Of a DNA stretch of 64,000 nucleotides, positions 35,445-45,719 are shown piece after piece. Origin of the DNA: Chitinophagales bacterium (GTDB lineage Bacteria; Bacteroidota; Bacteroidia; Chitinophagales; Chitinophagaceae); the NCBI GenBank assembly GCA_030832085.1, contig JAURJU010000027.1, positions 1 through 64,000 of the forward strand, in the 5' to 3' direction. A program made the translations under genes and the position numbers. The notes under the pieces were generated by a model, which was given only the letters and a program-made list of their open reading frames with translations, had not been told where the DNA came from and ran no database searches. The stretch's first letter is position 1; the number at the start of each line of letters is the position of its first letter.

Positions 35445-36071
35445 TTGAAAATTTTTTTAAGCACTGAGCTTCATTACTTTCCGTGCATCAATTGGTTCAT
35501 GGATGTTATCGCTGCTGATGGCGTTTTGTTCAACAATGATCGCTTGTTCAAAAGATCAACATTCAGGAACCGAATGGTTGTTCCGGGTTCAAATGGCATT
35601 GTTTCACTGTCCATCCCTCTGGAAGGAGGACGTTCCGTAAAGTTACCCTTTCATAAAATCAACATTGATTATTCCTCCACTTGGCAACGTGATCATTTCA
35701 GAAGTCTTGAATCGGTTTATGGTAATGCCCCGTTTTTTTTCCAATACAGGGATGAACTCAGTAAATTATACCAACACCAAATCAAATTACTGGTTGATTG
35801 GAACCTCTGCTGTTTGAACTGGATTTTTTCTAAAACCAAGTTAGCGGCTCCCAATTTTCTTTCTTCCTTTGACCCAGGGGAGGCTTATCTATTGCAGGAA
35901 AGGAATGACTTTTATTTACCATCAAACCATAAAAACACTGAAAAAGGACCATTTGAAAAATATCCCCAAATTTTTGAAGATAAAATAGGGTTTCAACCCA
36001 ATATGTCTGTTTTGGACCTGCTGTTCAACCTCGGGCCAAAGGGAATCAACCATTTGGTGAATTCCAAGTAA
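35445..36071 (+). CDS. WbqC-family protein (TTG start)
   Basis: Protein of 208 residues in the WbqC family, found in polysaccharide gene clusters and widely in Bacteroidota; the reaction is not established. The N-terminus KIFLSTELHYFPCINWFMDV and FRNRMVVPGSNGIVSLSIPL followed by FHKINIDYSSTWQRDHFRSL are the family signature. The start is TTG at 35445, because the conserved N-terminus precedes the first in-frame ATG. Confidence 0.85.
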   Translation: MKIFLSTELHYFPCINWFMDVIAADGVLFNNDRLFKRSTFRNRMVVPGSNGIVSLSIPLEGGRSVKLPFHKINIDYSSTWQRDHFRSLESVYGNAPFFFQYRDELSKLYQHQIKLLVDWNLCCLNWIFSKTKLAAPNFLSSFDPGEAYLLQERNDFYLPSNHKNTEKGPFEKYPQIFEDKIGFQPNMSVLDLLFNLGPKGINHLVNSK

Positions 36072-36151
36072 ACCTCCTTGTAAATCAATTGTCTAAGAGA
36101 GATGTTGTATTCATTTTTTCTTTAATTTACCAGACAGCCGATAACATGCTC

Positions 36152-39100
36152 ATGAGATACCTGATTGCCTGTATTTTTTTTATTTTTATTGGAAACATTG
36201 CCCCTGCACAGGACTTTTCCAACAAGGGAAAGGAGTTTTGGGTTGGTTATGGGAGCCACGTGTCCATGTACAATGCAAATGGTACAATAGTTTCAACAGG
36301 TGGTGCACAAGACATGGTACTTTATTTTACATCAGACAGAAATGCTACAGTAACAGTTGATATACCCTCAATGGGATGGACAAACACGTATTCGGTTGTA
36401 GCAAATCAGGTCACTACTTCTGCACGACTGCCTAAATCCGGATCACAGGATGCCAGAATTACTGATGAAGGCAAAAGTGCTAAGGGAATTCATATCACTT
36501 CGGATTTTCCCATTATCGCCTATGCCCATATTTACAATGCTTCCATCTCGGGTGCTACTTTGTTGTTCCCCGTGAATACATTGGCCAGGGAATACTATTC
36601 TGTAAACTACAAGCAAGTTTCCAATTCAAATTATTCCTATTGCTTTTCTTATGTGATAGCGACGGAAGATGATACCAATATTGAAATCATTCCAAGTGCA
36701 AGAACTATTTTGAACAATGCTGGTGATACCATCAAAGTCAACCTCAATAAAGGTGAAGTTTACAATATCCTTGGAAAGTTAAATACTTCTACCAATCCTT
36801 TTTTAGGAGAAGACCTGACTGGAACAAAAATAAGGTCTGTTGCAACTCCAACAAGCCCATGTAAACGGATTGCAGTTTTCTCTGGCTCTGGCAAATTGAG
36901 CATTTCCTGTAACAATGGCTCTGGAAGTGCTGACAACTATATGCAACAGGCATTTCCTGCAAATGCATGGGGTAAAAAGTATTTAACTGTACCCACATCT
37001 AAAATGCCCAATAATTTTTATAGAATTGCCGTGAGCAAGCCCAATACAGTGGTAAAAAGAAATGGAGTTGTATTGACGGGATTACAAAACAATTTTTACT
37101 ACGAATATCAAAGCAATACCCCTGATTTACTGGAATCAGATCAACCGGTGATGGTTGCCCAATATATTACGACTGCCAACAGTTGTGGAAATACACTCAT
37201 AGGTGGAAATGGCGATCCGGAAATGATTTACTTGAGCCCCATTGAACAAACCATTGATAAAGTCACTGTAAACTCAACGCCCAATGCCGGAATTACCCAG
37301 CATTACATCAACATTTCCATCCATAAAAATGGTTCAAGTTCCTTGAAAATTGATGGGGCAGTTCCATCAATTCCTTTCACTCCACATCCACAAGATTCCA
37401 ACTATCATTATTACCAAGTGCAAGTGGGAGCAGGTTCACACACAATTCAATCAGATTCTGGCTTCAATGCGATAGCCTATGGATATGGTAGTGCAGAGAC
37501 TTACGGTTATAATGCGGGAGCGAACGTAAGGGACCTTTATCAAACATTGACCACCAGCAATAAACTTGCAACAGTAAAACTGCCTGCGACCTGTAGGGGA
37601 ACACCTTTCAATATTTCCATTACGTTGCCATATCAGCCCCTTTCCCTAGAATGGAAAGTACCTGGATTTTCAGCTATACCCAAAGACAACAGTCCCAAAT
37701 ATGATTCAACCTATCTGGTCAATGGCAAGCGCATTTATAGTTATTCGCTCAAGACAACCTATGTCTACAATACCGTCAATACTTTCAATATACAGGTCAT
37801 CGCCAACAACCCTACAACGGACGGTTGTTCTGGCGAACAGCAAATTGATTTTGACTTGCAGGTTTTTGAGCCCCCAAAGGGAGGTTTCAAATTCAACTCT
37901 ACCAATTGCATTACGGATTCCATTGCGTTCATTGATACGACTTCCTCAGTTGCCCGGCCTGTCATAGGATACTCCTGGGATTTGGGAGATGGAACTTTTA
38001 GTACGCTTAAAAACTTCAATTACAAATACAAGAATCCAGGAAAATATACAGTAAAATATTTTGCCTATACCGATGTGGGCTGTCTTACCGACACCATTGT
38101 CAAGGATATTTTTGTTGACAGTGTCCCAGTTCCCAATTTTTCCATTGTGGGACCTGCTTGTCAAAACAAGGATATTACGTTTGTGGATGCATCGCGTGTG
38201 GGTGGTGGTGCTAAAATGGTCAAGTGGTTGTGGGTTACCAACAATTCGATTTCCAATTCAACCAATGCCCCGGTAATTGAGAAATTTTCCGCTTTGCAAC
38301 AGTACACGGTGCAATTGAGGGTAGCCACTGAAAATGGTTGTATAAGTCCAATCAAGTCATTGACATTCACGAACAATCCCAATCCAAATCTTGCCTTTTC
38401 ATTGCCCAAAATATGTTTACCAGATGGGGTAGGTGTTTTCAATGACTTGACCAGTATCACAGACGGAAGTCAGGCATTGTTCCTTAGAAAGTGGATTTTT
38501 GGAGATCCAAATGCAACCACTGCAAATCCTGATACGGTATTGAACAAAATTGCACCTTCTCACAAGTACAGTGCGCTAGGTCCTTATACAGTTAAGTTGA
38601 TTGTACAAAGCAACAATGGCTGTTCCGATTCCCTCAGCCAACAACTTACCCAGGTGTATGCACAACCCAAATCGGACTTTTCCGTAACACCTGAAGTATG
38701 CCTGAGGGAGAATACAAGATTTACTGATCTTACAAACCCCCAAGGCAGGACAATGGCTAAATGGAATTGGTCATTGTCAAATGGACTCAAAGACACCCTT
38801 CAGCATCCTGTGCTTACCCTATTGTCAGCAGGTACATATACCGCCAAATTGTTTGGCTTCACCGCTGACGGTTGCATCAGTGATACAAGTACAAGGTCTT
38901 TTGTGGTTCATCCATTGCCAACAGCTGACTTTAAGGTTGTTGATCCGGCATGCGAATCAGAAACAACATCTTTTGTCCAAATGGCTACTGCAAATGTTGG
39001 TACGCTCACAAGATGGAACTGGAGGCTTGGCAATGCTGATGCTCCAAAGGATTTTACAACTCCCGATCCAGTGTCCAAAACATTTTCTGTTTGGGGAGAT

Positions 39101-41293
39101 CAGGTTATACGGATGATGACAGAAAACAGCAAAGGTTGCAAAAGCGATACCATCATCAAGACGATAAGAATACATCCAAAACCTTTGGTGAACAATAGCA
39201 TCCCTGAAGTGTGTCTTAATGATGCATTTGCCGATTTTTATGACAGTACTAAAATTGCAGATAACTCAACGGGATTTGCTCATCTGTGGAGATTTGGTGA
39301 TGTGAATGCGAATGCATCCAATCCTGATAGTTCTAACGCAAAGGATCCCAAACACAAATACACTGCAGCAGGGACTTATTCAATGTCCCACAGGGTAACC
39401 AGCATGGCTGGCTGTGTATCAACCAAATCCACTTCCTTTATAGTGAGCGGGGCTGTTCCCAAATCAAACTTTGTGGTGTTGCTTCCTGATTCACTTTGCA
39501 GCAATGATACTGTAAGAATTAAAAATCTTTCGACGGTCGACTTTGGTTTCATTGGAAAACTTGAAGTGTATTGGGATTATGACAATAATCCAACACAAAA
39601 AGAAATTGATTTGACACCCGATTCTGCAAAAATATACAAACATGTATATCCCAAATTTTCAAGTCAACCATTCAAACCCATCAGGATTGTGGTAAGGGCT
39701 TTTTCGGGTGGAAGTTGCTTTGACGACGAAAACAGCCAAGTAAAACTCTTGGGCAGTCCTACAGTCCAAATGGACCAGCTTCCAGGCATCTGTCTTGATG
39801 CTGCACCACGTCAAATCAGTCAAACAAGGTACACGGATGTAACTGGAATTGCTCCTGGTGATTCAATTTTTGTTGGAAGAGGAGTGAGTGCAAAGGGGCT
39901 TTATACTCCTTTGAATGCCGGTGCAGGTACTTATGTCGTTCAATACACCTTCACTGCCTCAAATGGCTGTAAGGATACTGTCAGTAAAAGCATTGTTGTA
40001 TGGCCAAGGCCGACTGCTGATTTTGTTTTCAGTACATTGAATTGTGAAAAAAATCCAATAGCATTTACAAGCAAGGCAGTTCCCAATGCTGGAAATCTTG
40101 TAAAATGGAATTGGAATTTTGGTGACGGATCACCAATACAATCGTTTGGAACTGCCAATCCAGTGAATTATACATTTGCAGCATTCAAGACCTACAGTGT
40201 TTCATTGGATGTTGTTACCAACAATGGTTGCACGAGCGAGCCTAAAATTTTACCGGTGCTTGTACACCCATTGCCGATTGTGAAATTTGATCTCCCTAAG
40301 GTTTGCCTTCCAGTTGGGAAAGCATTTTTTCTCAACAATTCAACCATTCCTGATGGAACAGGCGCATTGATGACATACCTGTGGGACTTTGGAAATCCGG
40401 CCAACCCCAATCCATCCGTTACAAAAGATGGCACTCACAATTATCTTTCGCTGGGTACTTACGATGTAAAGCTCATAGTGACCAGCAGCAACAATTGTAA
40501 AGATTCTCTTACGAGAAAGCTTGTTGATGTTTTCCCCCAACCCAAAGCCATTTTTACAAGTCTTGATTCGGCATGCTTGGGCAAGGAAATCAAATTCACG
40601 GATAAAAGCAATGCTTTTGTCAGGCCAATCAATGCATGGAACTGGGATTTTGGGAATGGTACACTGGAAACACTAAGTGATCCGACCTATACATACCGTG
40701 CCATTGGAACCTATGATGTCAGCTTGTATGTAGTAAGCTCAGAGGGGTGTATTTCTGATACTGCGACAAAATCAATCACGATTCACCCATATCCGCGGAT
40801 TTCAGCCGGACCTGATATGTACGTATTGGACAATGGTCAAAAACCCATTCTTGCAGTTGCGTCAGGAAATGCGCTAACCTTTAGTTGGTCTCCCAGTACG
40901 TACTTGAATTTCACCAATATTCTTCAACCCCTTGTTGTAAAGCCACAGGATGATATTGTTTACACGTTGAGTGTTACGGGTAGGGGAAATTGTACAAGTA
41001 CCGACGATATCGCCATAACCGTCCTTAAAATGCCCAAACCTCCCAATACCTTTACCCCGAATGGAGATGGTATCAATGATGTTTGGGACATTAAATACCT
41101 GGATCAGTATCCTGGATGCATCATAGAGGTTTATTCGCCTCAAGGCCAACTTGTTTTCAGGTCGGAAGGATATTCGAAGCCATGGGATGGCACCTACAAA
41201 GGAAAGAATTTACCCAGCGGAACATATTATTTTGTCATGGATCCAAAATCAGGCAGAAGCAAGGTAGCTGGATACGTAACCATTTTTAAATAG
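36152..41293 (+). CDS. Giant PKD-repeat surface protein with type B T9SS sorting domain
   Basis: Extracellular or cell-surface protein of about 1,713 residues. After a signal peptide (MRYLIACIFFIFIGNIAPAQ) comes an IgGFc-binding-like N-terminal domain (GKEFWVGYGSHVSMYNANG, residues about 25-440). About ten PKD-like beta-sandwich repeats of some 85-90 residues follow (38 to 40.8 kb), each ending in a conserved Gly-Cys, with one odd Ig-like unit near 39750-40005. The C-terminus (PNTFTPNGDGINDVWDIKYL to VAGYVTIFK) is the gliding-motility-associated type B sorting domain that directs T9SS export. The start at 36152 gives the best signal peptide; 36146 is also possible. The PorP/SprF gene follows after 5 bp, a standard cargo/partner pair. 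Likely adhesin; the ligand is unknown. Confidence 0.93.
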   Translation: MRYLIACIFFIFIGNIAPAQDFSNKGKEFWVGYGSHVSMYNANGTIVSTGGAQDMVLYFTSDRNATVTVDIPSMGWTNTYSVVANQVTTSARLPKSGSQDARITDEGKSAKGIHITSDFPIIAYAHIYNASISGATLLFPVNTLAREYYSVNYKQVSNSNYSYCFSYVIATEDDTNIEIIPSARTILNNAGDTIKVNLNKGEVYNILGKLNTSTNPFLGEDLTGTKIRSVATPTSPCKRIAVFSGSGKLSISCNNGSGSADNYMQQAFPANAWGKKYLTVPTSKMPNNFYRIAVSKPNTVVKRNGVVLTGLQNNFYYEYQSNTPDLLESDQPVMVAQYITTANSCGNTLIGGNGDPEMIYLSPIEQTIDKVTVNSTPNAGITQHYINISIHKNGSSSLKIDGAVPSIPFTPHPQDSNYHYYQVQVGAGSHTIQSDSGFNAIAYGYGSAETYGYNAGANVRDLYQTLTTSNKLATVKLPATCRGTPFNISITLPYQPLSLEWKVPGFSAIPKDNSPKYDSTYLVNGKRIYSYSLKTTYVYNTVNTFNIQVIANNPTTDGCSGEQQIDFDLQVFEPPKGGFKFNSTNCITDSIAFIDTTSSVARPVIGYSWDLGDGTFSTLKNFNYKYKNPGKYTVKYFAYTDVGCLTDTIVKDIFVDSVPVPNFSIVGPACQNKDITFVDASRVGGGAKMVKWLWVTNNSISNSTNAPVIEKFSALQQYTVQLRVATENGCISPIKSLTFTNNPNPNLAFSLPKICLPDGVGVFNDLTSITDGSQALFLRKWIFGDPNATTANPDTVLNKIAPSHKYSALGPYTVKLIVQSNNGCSDSLSQQLTQVYAQPKSDFSVTPEVCLRENTRFTDLTNPQGRTMAKWNWSLSNGLKDTLQHPVLTLLSAGTYTAKLFGFTADGCISDTSTRSFVVHPLPTADFKVVDPACESETTSFVQMATANVGTLTRWNWRLGNADAPKDFTTPDPVSKTFSVWGDQVIRMMTENSKGCKSDTIIKTIRIHPKPLVNNSIPEVCLNDAFADFYDSTKIADNSTGFAHLWRFGDVNANASNPDSSNAKDPKHKYTAAGTYSMSHRVTSMAGCVSTKSTSFIVSGAVPKSNFVVLLPDSLCSNDTVRIKNLSTVDFGFIGKLEVYWDYDNNPTQKEIDLTPDSAKIYKHVYPKFSSQPFKPIRIVVRAFSGGSCFDDENSQVKLLGSPTVQMDQLPGICLDAAPRQISQTRYTDVTGIAPGDSIFVGRGVSAKGLYTPLNAGAGTYVVQYTFTASNGCKDTVSKSIVVWPRPTADFVFSTLNCEKNPIAFTSKAVPNAGNLVKWNWNFGDGSPIQSFGTANPVNYTFAAFKTYSVSLDVVTNNGCTSEPKILPVLVHPLPIVKFDLPKVCLPVGKAFFLNNSTIPDGTGALMTYLWDFGNPANPNPSVTKDGTHNYLSLGTYDVKLIVTSSNNCKDSLTRKLVDVFPQPKAIFTSLDSACLGKEIKFTDKSNAFVRPINAWNWDFGNGTLETLSDPTYTYRAIGTYDVSLYVVSSEGCISDTATKSITIHPYPRISAGPDMYVLDNGQKPILAVASGNALTFSWSPSTYLNFTNILQPLVVKPQDDIVYTLSVTGRGNCTSTDDIAITVLKMPKPPNTFTPNGDGINDVWDIKYLDQYPGCIIEVYSPQGQLVFRSEGYSKPWDGTYKGKNLPSGTYYFVMDPKSGRSKVAGYVTIFK
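38133..40795 (+). repeat. Three-unit PKD super-repeat within the giant surface protein
   Basis: Protein-level repeat of about 260 bp per unit. Units fall into a repeating order of three kinds: (a) PAC or NC start with a KWNW-type core, (b) a unit starting LP-K/E-V/I-CL and carrying FGDPN, FGDVN or FGNPA plus an insert, and (c) a third unit. The triads span about 38133-38915, 38915-39745 and 40010-40795, with an Ig-like unit interposed at 39750-40005. DNA identity between triads is low, so this is an old duplication. Confidence 0.6.
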
Positions 41294-41298
41294 AATCA

Positions 41299-42318
41299 AT
41301 GAGAAGACTGATATTGATGTTTGTTGTTTTGTGTTGTGGAGGTTTAATCCAGGCCCAGCAGAGGCCTCATTATACCCAGTATATCATGAACAACTATATC
41401 GTTAACCCTGCCATCGGCGGTATAGAAAATTATGTGGACATAAAATTGAGTACGCGGAACCAGTGGATTGGAATTGATGGTGCACCCAAAACTTTTTATG
41501 CAACCATACATGGCGCAATCGGCAAATCCGACCACCGGGAAAGCGCCACATCATTTGACATGAAAGGGCAAAATCCCAGGGGAAAAGAATATTGGGCTAC
41601 TTATACATCTGCACCTCCGCACCATGGCTTAGGGTTTACGGCTGTAAATTATTCTACAGGATATATCAACAGGATGACCACTTATGGCACCTATTCATAC
41701 CATGTTGGGATCAATGGAACCACCAGTCTGGCAGCCGGATTTGGCGCTGGATTTTCCTCCATCAATGTAAACAGAAGTAAAATCACCCTTGCCACTGCAT
41801 TTGATCCTGCCATTGGAACGGCAACCAATGATATCAGCAAGGTCAAGCCAGAGCTGAATGCAGGTTTGTGGCTCTATTCATCTAATTACTTTGCAGGACT
41901 TTCAGCGCAACAAATCATTCCGGTGAAATTCAACTTGGTTGACAGCTCAGTATACAAATCAACCTTGGTCCCCCACGTTTTTGCAACCGCAGGATATCGA
42001 TTTTTCCTGAATGAGGATATTTCAGCAATTCCCTCGGTGATGTTCAGGTATATTGCCTCGACTCCAACAGCAATGGATGTTAACCTCAAAGTTCAGTACA
42101 GGGACCTGATGTGGCTGGGGGGAAATTATCGGAAAGGGGATGGATTTTCAGGAATGGTTGGCTTGAATATCGCACAAACCTTCAATGTCAGTTATGCATA
42201 TGATTTAAACAAGGGGAAATACATGCTCAGTACCATGAACAGGGGTACCCATGAAATCGTATTGGGTTTCACCTTGAACAACGCCTACGGTGACCTTTGT
42301 CCAAGGAATATTTGGTAA
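41299..42318 (+). CDS. PorP/SprF-family type IX secretion membrane protein
   Basis: Outer-membrane beta-barrel of 339 residues that is usually encoded beside its type B-CTD cargo and helps export or anchor it. After the signal peptide (MRRLILMFVVLCCGGLIQAQ) the family start QRPHYTQYIMNNYIVNPAIG is clear, and the ending TMNRGTHEIVLGFTLNN is typical. It begins 5 bp after the giant protein's stop codon and is surely co-transcribed. Confidence 0.95.
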   Translation: MRRLILMFVVLCCGGLIQAQQRPHYTQYIMNNYIVNPAIGGIENYVDIKLSTRNQWIGIDGAPKTFYATIHGAIGKSDHRESATSFDMKGQNPRGKEYWATYTSAPPHHGLGFTAVNYSTGYINRMTTYGTYSYHVGINGTTSLAAGFGAGFSSINVNRSKITLATAFDPAIGTATNDISKVKPELNAGLWLYSSNYFAGLSAQQIIPVKFNLVDSSVYKSTLVPHVFATAGYRFFLNEDISAIPSVMFRYIASTPTAMDVNLKVQYRDLMWLGGNYRKGDGFSGMVGLNIAQTFNVSYAYDLNKGKYMLSTMNRGTHEIVLGFTLNNAYGDLCPRNIW

Positions 42319-42356
42319 TCACTTAATTCTACTTAATTTTATAAAAAATAGAAACA

Positions 42357-42788
42357 ATGCACAAAAGGCCCCTAAGTTTTATTTTCTTGGTTTTGGTCTC
42401 TATGACCATTGCATGCAAGAAGCCTGCTAAGCCTGTCCCTACTCCAACACCACCACCACCAGTGGTTGAAGTGGAAGATAACATATCCTTTTCCTTGGAC
42501 CCAGATCCTGGAACCACAACTGCAACGGCCTTGTCTGGCATTTATTCATTTAAAGTAACGCTAATTTCTAAAATGCCGAGTTCGGGTATCAGTATTGACA
42601 TTACCACAAAGACAGACCCAGCCGGAACCCTGTTGGACAGCAAAAATGTAAAATCTACCATAGCTGCCAACGATATTACAACAGGTACTTTAGCATCAGG
42701 GGCCCTATACAGTGTAACGGTAGCTGTTACCAGCCAAAAAACAGCCAGCAATTCACTTACAAAAACATTCAAGGTTGCAAGAAAATAA
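42357..42788 (+). CDS. Small lipoprotein of unknown function
   Basis: Not recognised as a named family. The 143-residue product has a lipoprotein signal (FIFLVLVSMTIAC, lipidated Cys about 20), a Pro/Thr-rich linker (KPVPTPTPPPPVVEVE), and a single beta-rich domain ending TKTFKVARK that may be Ig- or fibronectin-like. Located after PorP/SprF with a 38-bp gap and ahead of a strong terminator, so it is probably the third gene of the T9SS cargo operon. Confidence 0.75.
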   Translation: MHKRPLSFIFLVLVSMTIACKKPAKPVPTPTPPPPVVEVEDNISFSLDPDPGTTTATALSGIYSFKVTLISKMPSSGISIDITTKTDPAGTLLDSKNVKSTIAANDITTGTLASGALYSVTVAVTSQKTASNSLTKTFKVARK

Positions 42789-42811
42789 GTTTATTTCTCT
42801 CAACCTTACCG

Positions 42812-42851
42812 CAATAAGAAATCCCCTTCAAATGAAGGGGATTTCTTATTG
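42812..42851. terminator. Bidirectional terminator with a perfect 19-bp stem
   Basis: CAATAAGAAATCCCCTTCA, two-base loop AA, and the exact reverse complement. It lies 23 bp after the lipoprotein stop and 17 bp before the hppA stop, serving both converging genes. T-rich on both sides of the stem. Confidence 0.92.
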
Positions 42852-42868
42852 GAACATGTTGTAGAATA

Positions 42869-45262
42869 CTAATTCTTGGCTTCAGTTTCCTCTATTTTAA
42901 TTTTAACCTTGTCACCTTTGATCATTGACTTGTATTTCTCAGCATCAATTGCCTTGCCATTTACTGTGAGCACACCATTTTCAAAGTCAATGGTATTTGA
43001 CCCACTGCCAATCAATCCGTCGGCTTTCAAGGCTTGAACAAGGCCTTGATCAGGCGCTTCTGTAATGTTTATATCAGTTTTTACTGTATCCGTCCTTGTT
43101 ACAGATATTTCAATTTTGCGTTCTGTTTTCTTTTCAACTGCATCAGTTGGATGCATTTGGGCAAGGGTAGGAGCTATAACCAGGGAAACGATGGACATCA
43201 GTTTAATCAGGATGTTCATGGAAGGACCAGAAGTGTCTTTGAATGGATCGCCAACGGTATCACCGGTTACAGAAGCCTTGTGGGGCTCAGATTTTTTGTA
43301 GAAAATTTCACCATTGATTTCAACGCCTTTTTCAAAACTCTTTTTGGCATTGTCCCATGCACCACCGGCATTGTTCTGGAAAATTCCCATCAAAACGCCA
43401 CTGACAGTAGCCCCAGCCAAGAAACCTCCCAGTGCTTCAGGTCCCAACAAGAAACCAATCAACAAGGGGGATACAATGGTGATGGCACCCGGCAACATCA
43501 TTTTTTTGAGGGATGCTTCAGTGGAGATGGCTACACATTTGTCATATTCAGGTTTTCCTGTTCCCTCCATGATTCCTGGAATTGTGCGAAACTGGCGGCG
43601 AACTTCTTCAACCATTGACATGGCGGCTTCACCAACAGCCCTGATGGCCAAAGATGAGAAAATGAATGGAATCATTCCGCCGATGAACAAAGAAGCAAGT
43701 ACATCTGCTTTGTAGATGTCAATGTGCTGATTGTCTGGCATGGCAACACCAACAAAAGCTGCAAAAAGTGCGAGAGAGGTCAAAGCAGCAGATGCGATGG
43801 CAAAGCCTTTCCCACTTGCAGCGGTGGTATTTCCCACTGCATCAAGAATATCGGTTTTTTCACGAACCTCGCTTGGCAATTCGCTCATTTCGGCAATTCC
43901 CCCAGCATTGTCTGCAATTGGTCCAAATGCATCAATGGCCAATTGCATTGCAGTAGTGGCCATCATTCCTGCAGCTGCGATGGCAACACCATACAGGCCT
44001 GCGCATGCATAGGATCCATAAATACCACCTGCCAAAACAAGAATAGGCAGAAATGTGCTTTCCATCCCAATGGCCAAGCCACCAATGATGTTTGTGGCAT
44101 GACCTGTAGCCGATTGGCGAATAATGCTCAACACAGGACGTTTGCCCATGGCCGTATAATATTCCGTAATGATGCTCATCAGGGCACCCACAACCAGGCC
44201 AACAGCAATAGCACCGATAACACCATTGCGTGTGAATTCCAAACCGCGCAATGACATGGTTTCAGGGAGCATGTATGAAACGATGAAGTAAGCAGCAATT
44301 GCAGTAAGGACCATTGATCCCCAATTGCCCATGTTCAATGCTTTTTGAACGGCCTCTGTGCTCGCGCCAACTGAGTCACTTATTTTAACGAACAAAGTGC
44401 CAACTATGGATAAAATTATTCCAACGCCTGCGATCACCATTGGTAAAAGGATGGGAGCAAACCCCCCAAAATTGTCTATTGACTTTGTTTCCTGCCCCAG
44501 AACCATGGTTGCCAAAACAGTTGCAACATAAGAACCGAACAAATCCGCTCCCATGCCTGCAACATCACCAACATTATCTCCAACATTATCAGCAATGGTA
44601 GCCGGATTGCGGGGATCGTCTTCTGGGATACCAGCTTCCACTTTACCAACAAGGTCAGCACCCACGTCAGCGGCTTTGGTGTAAATTCCACCACCAACAC
44701 GGGCAAAAAGGGCAATACTTTCAGCTCCCAATGAAAAACCAGTCAGAACTTCAATGGTACGCAGCATACCTTCAGCATCACCATCGGGTGCAAAAAAATG
44801 CTTCAAAATGATGAACAATCCGCCAAGACCCAAAACAGCAAGGCCAGAGACCCCCAAGCCCATAACTGCTCCACCAGTAAAAGAAACATTGAGTGCTTTG
44901 CTCAAGCTTGTTTTTGCTGCCTCCGCGGTACGCACATTTGCTTTGGTGGCAACCTTCATGCCAATATAACCTGCCGTTGCACTGAAAACTGCACCGATAA
45001 TGAAAGAGATTGCTATGCTCCAATGGCTGTCTGCATTGCTTTGCGCCATAAAGCCCAAAAGCAGGGCAACAATTACAACAAAATAGCCAAGAATTTTCCA
45101 CTCAGCCTTCAAGAAAGCCATAGCACCTTCAGCAATAAACGTGCTGATTTCTTTCATTCTTGCCGATCCTGCATCCTGCCTTGATACCCAATTGAACTTC
45201 AAAAGTGTATACAGCAGTCCTACAACTCCCATAAGGGGAACGAGATAAGTCAAATTTTCCAT
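42869..45262 (-). CDS. hppA: Membrane-bound pyrophosphatase (ion-pumping) with C-terminal extension
   Basis: Pumps H+ or Na+ by hydrolysing pyrophosphate; 797 residues with about 16 helices. Catalytic motifs are [20 protein letters not shown] and [19 protein letters not shown], with the acidic [20 protein letters not shown] near the end. The GNTTAAS segment has Ala at the position that separates K+-dependent (Ala) from K+-independent (Lys) enzymes, so it is probably K+-dependent and perhaps Na+-pumping. After the last helix, about 100 residues ([20 protein letters not shown] through [15 protein letters not shown]) form an extra, probably periplasmic tail. Start at 45262 ([11 protein letters not shown]). 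Confidence 0.95.
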   Translation of the reverse strand: MENLTYLVPLMGVVGLLYTLLKFNWVSRQDAGSARMKEISTFIAEGAMAFLKAEWKILGYFVVIVALLLGFMAQSNADSHWSIAISFIIGAVFSATAGYIGMKVATKANVRTAEAAKTSLSKALNVSFTGGAVMGLGVSGLAVLGLGGLFIILKHFFAPDGDAEGMLRTIEVLTGFSLGAESIALFARVGGGIYTKAADVGADLVGKVEAGIPEDDPRNPATIADNVGDNVGDVAGMGADLFGSYVATVLATMVLGQETKSIDNFGGFAPILLPMVIAGVGIILSIVGTLFVKISDSVGASTEAVQKALNMGNWGSMVLTAIAAYFIVSYMLPETMSLRGLEFTRNGVIGAIAVGLVVGALMSIITEYYTAMGKRPVLSIIRQSATGHATNIIGGLAIGMESTFLPILVLAGGIYGSYACAGLYGVAIAAAGMMATTAMQLAIDAFGPIADNAGGIAEMSELPSEVREKTDILDAVGNTTAASGKGFAIASAALTSLALFAAFVGVAMPDNQHIDIYKADVLASLFIGGMIPFIFSSLAIRAVGEAAMSMVEEVRRQFRTIPGIMEGTGKPEYDKCVAISTEASLKKMMLPGAITIVSPLLIGFLLGPEALGGFLAGATVSGVLMGIFQNNAGGAWDNAKKSFEKGVEINGEIFYKKSEPHKASVTGDTVGDPFKDTSGPSMNILIKLMSIVSLVIAPTLAQMHPTDAVEKKTERKIEISVTRTDTVKTDINITEAPDQGLVQALKADGLIGSGSNTIDFENGVLTVNGKAIDAEKYKSMIKGDKVKIKIEETEAKN

Positions 45263-45719
45263 AAACAATTCTAGTGCGTTTGGTTATTGAACCAGTCAGT
45301 TTTTTACTGACTTAGGGGCAGCAAAAATAGAAAAAAAAGTGATGAAAAAACAGCTTTTTGCCGAATCATTTTACTTGCCTTGACAGAAATCATAATGGCA
45401 AAAAACATCGGATAACCACTCAATACAATGCATGTGATAAAAATGAAATATGATCAGGCGATTGCATGTAAACACTGACAAGATTGGACAAGCAGAAAGG
45501 AGCAGCAATATGATCTAACATATTGATATTGTTGACTTTATAATATAAAACTGAACTTAATACTTGTGCCATTAACGCTCTCTCGTGTCAACCGAAATTG
45601 GGTATTTGCTCAAAAGACAGCTGAAAAACCAAAACAAGGAATTTATTTAGAAAATAATGTAAAAGCAGGTTCAGTGGTTCACTGAAATGCCTTAGCGCAT
45701 ATGCAGGTGCCCGAAATCA
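45263..45719. other. 457-bp gap between the serine hydrolase and hppA
   Basis: No protein gene or tRNA is seen. It holds the hppA promoter candidate (45322-45329) and a 6-bp inverted repeat GTCAGT/ACTGAC at 45295-45311 that could form a 5' UTR hairpin or an operator. A 7-bp inverted repeat, CAATATG-N6-CATATTG, lies at 45506-45525. A hairpin TTCAGTG/CACTGAA at 45670-45686 is a weak terminator candidate for the serine hydrolase. The middle is AT-rich. Confidence 0.5.
45322..45329 (-). promoter_or_regulatory. Candidate -7 element (TATTTTTG) of hppA
   Basis: Exact TAnnTTTG on the minus strand, 59 bp upstream of the hppA start. The leader would contain the GTCAGT/ACTGAC inverted repeat. No -33 TTG was found. 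Confidence 0.4.

Noticed and set aside
38133-40795. Recent tandem DNA duplication or assembly artefact in the PKD gene
   Set aside because: The units are similar only in protein pattern; DNA identity looks low and the frame stays open throughout.
45506-45525. Inverted repeat CAATATG-N6-CATATTG taken as a CRISPR or transposon end
   Set aside because: It is a single short copy with no repeats, spacers or transposase; at best an operator.
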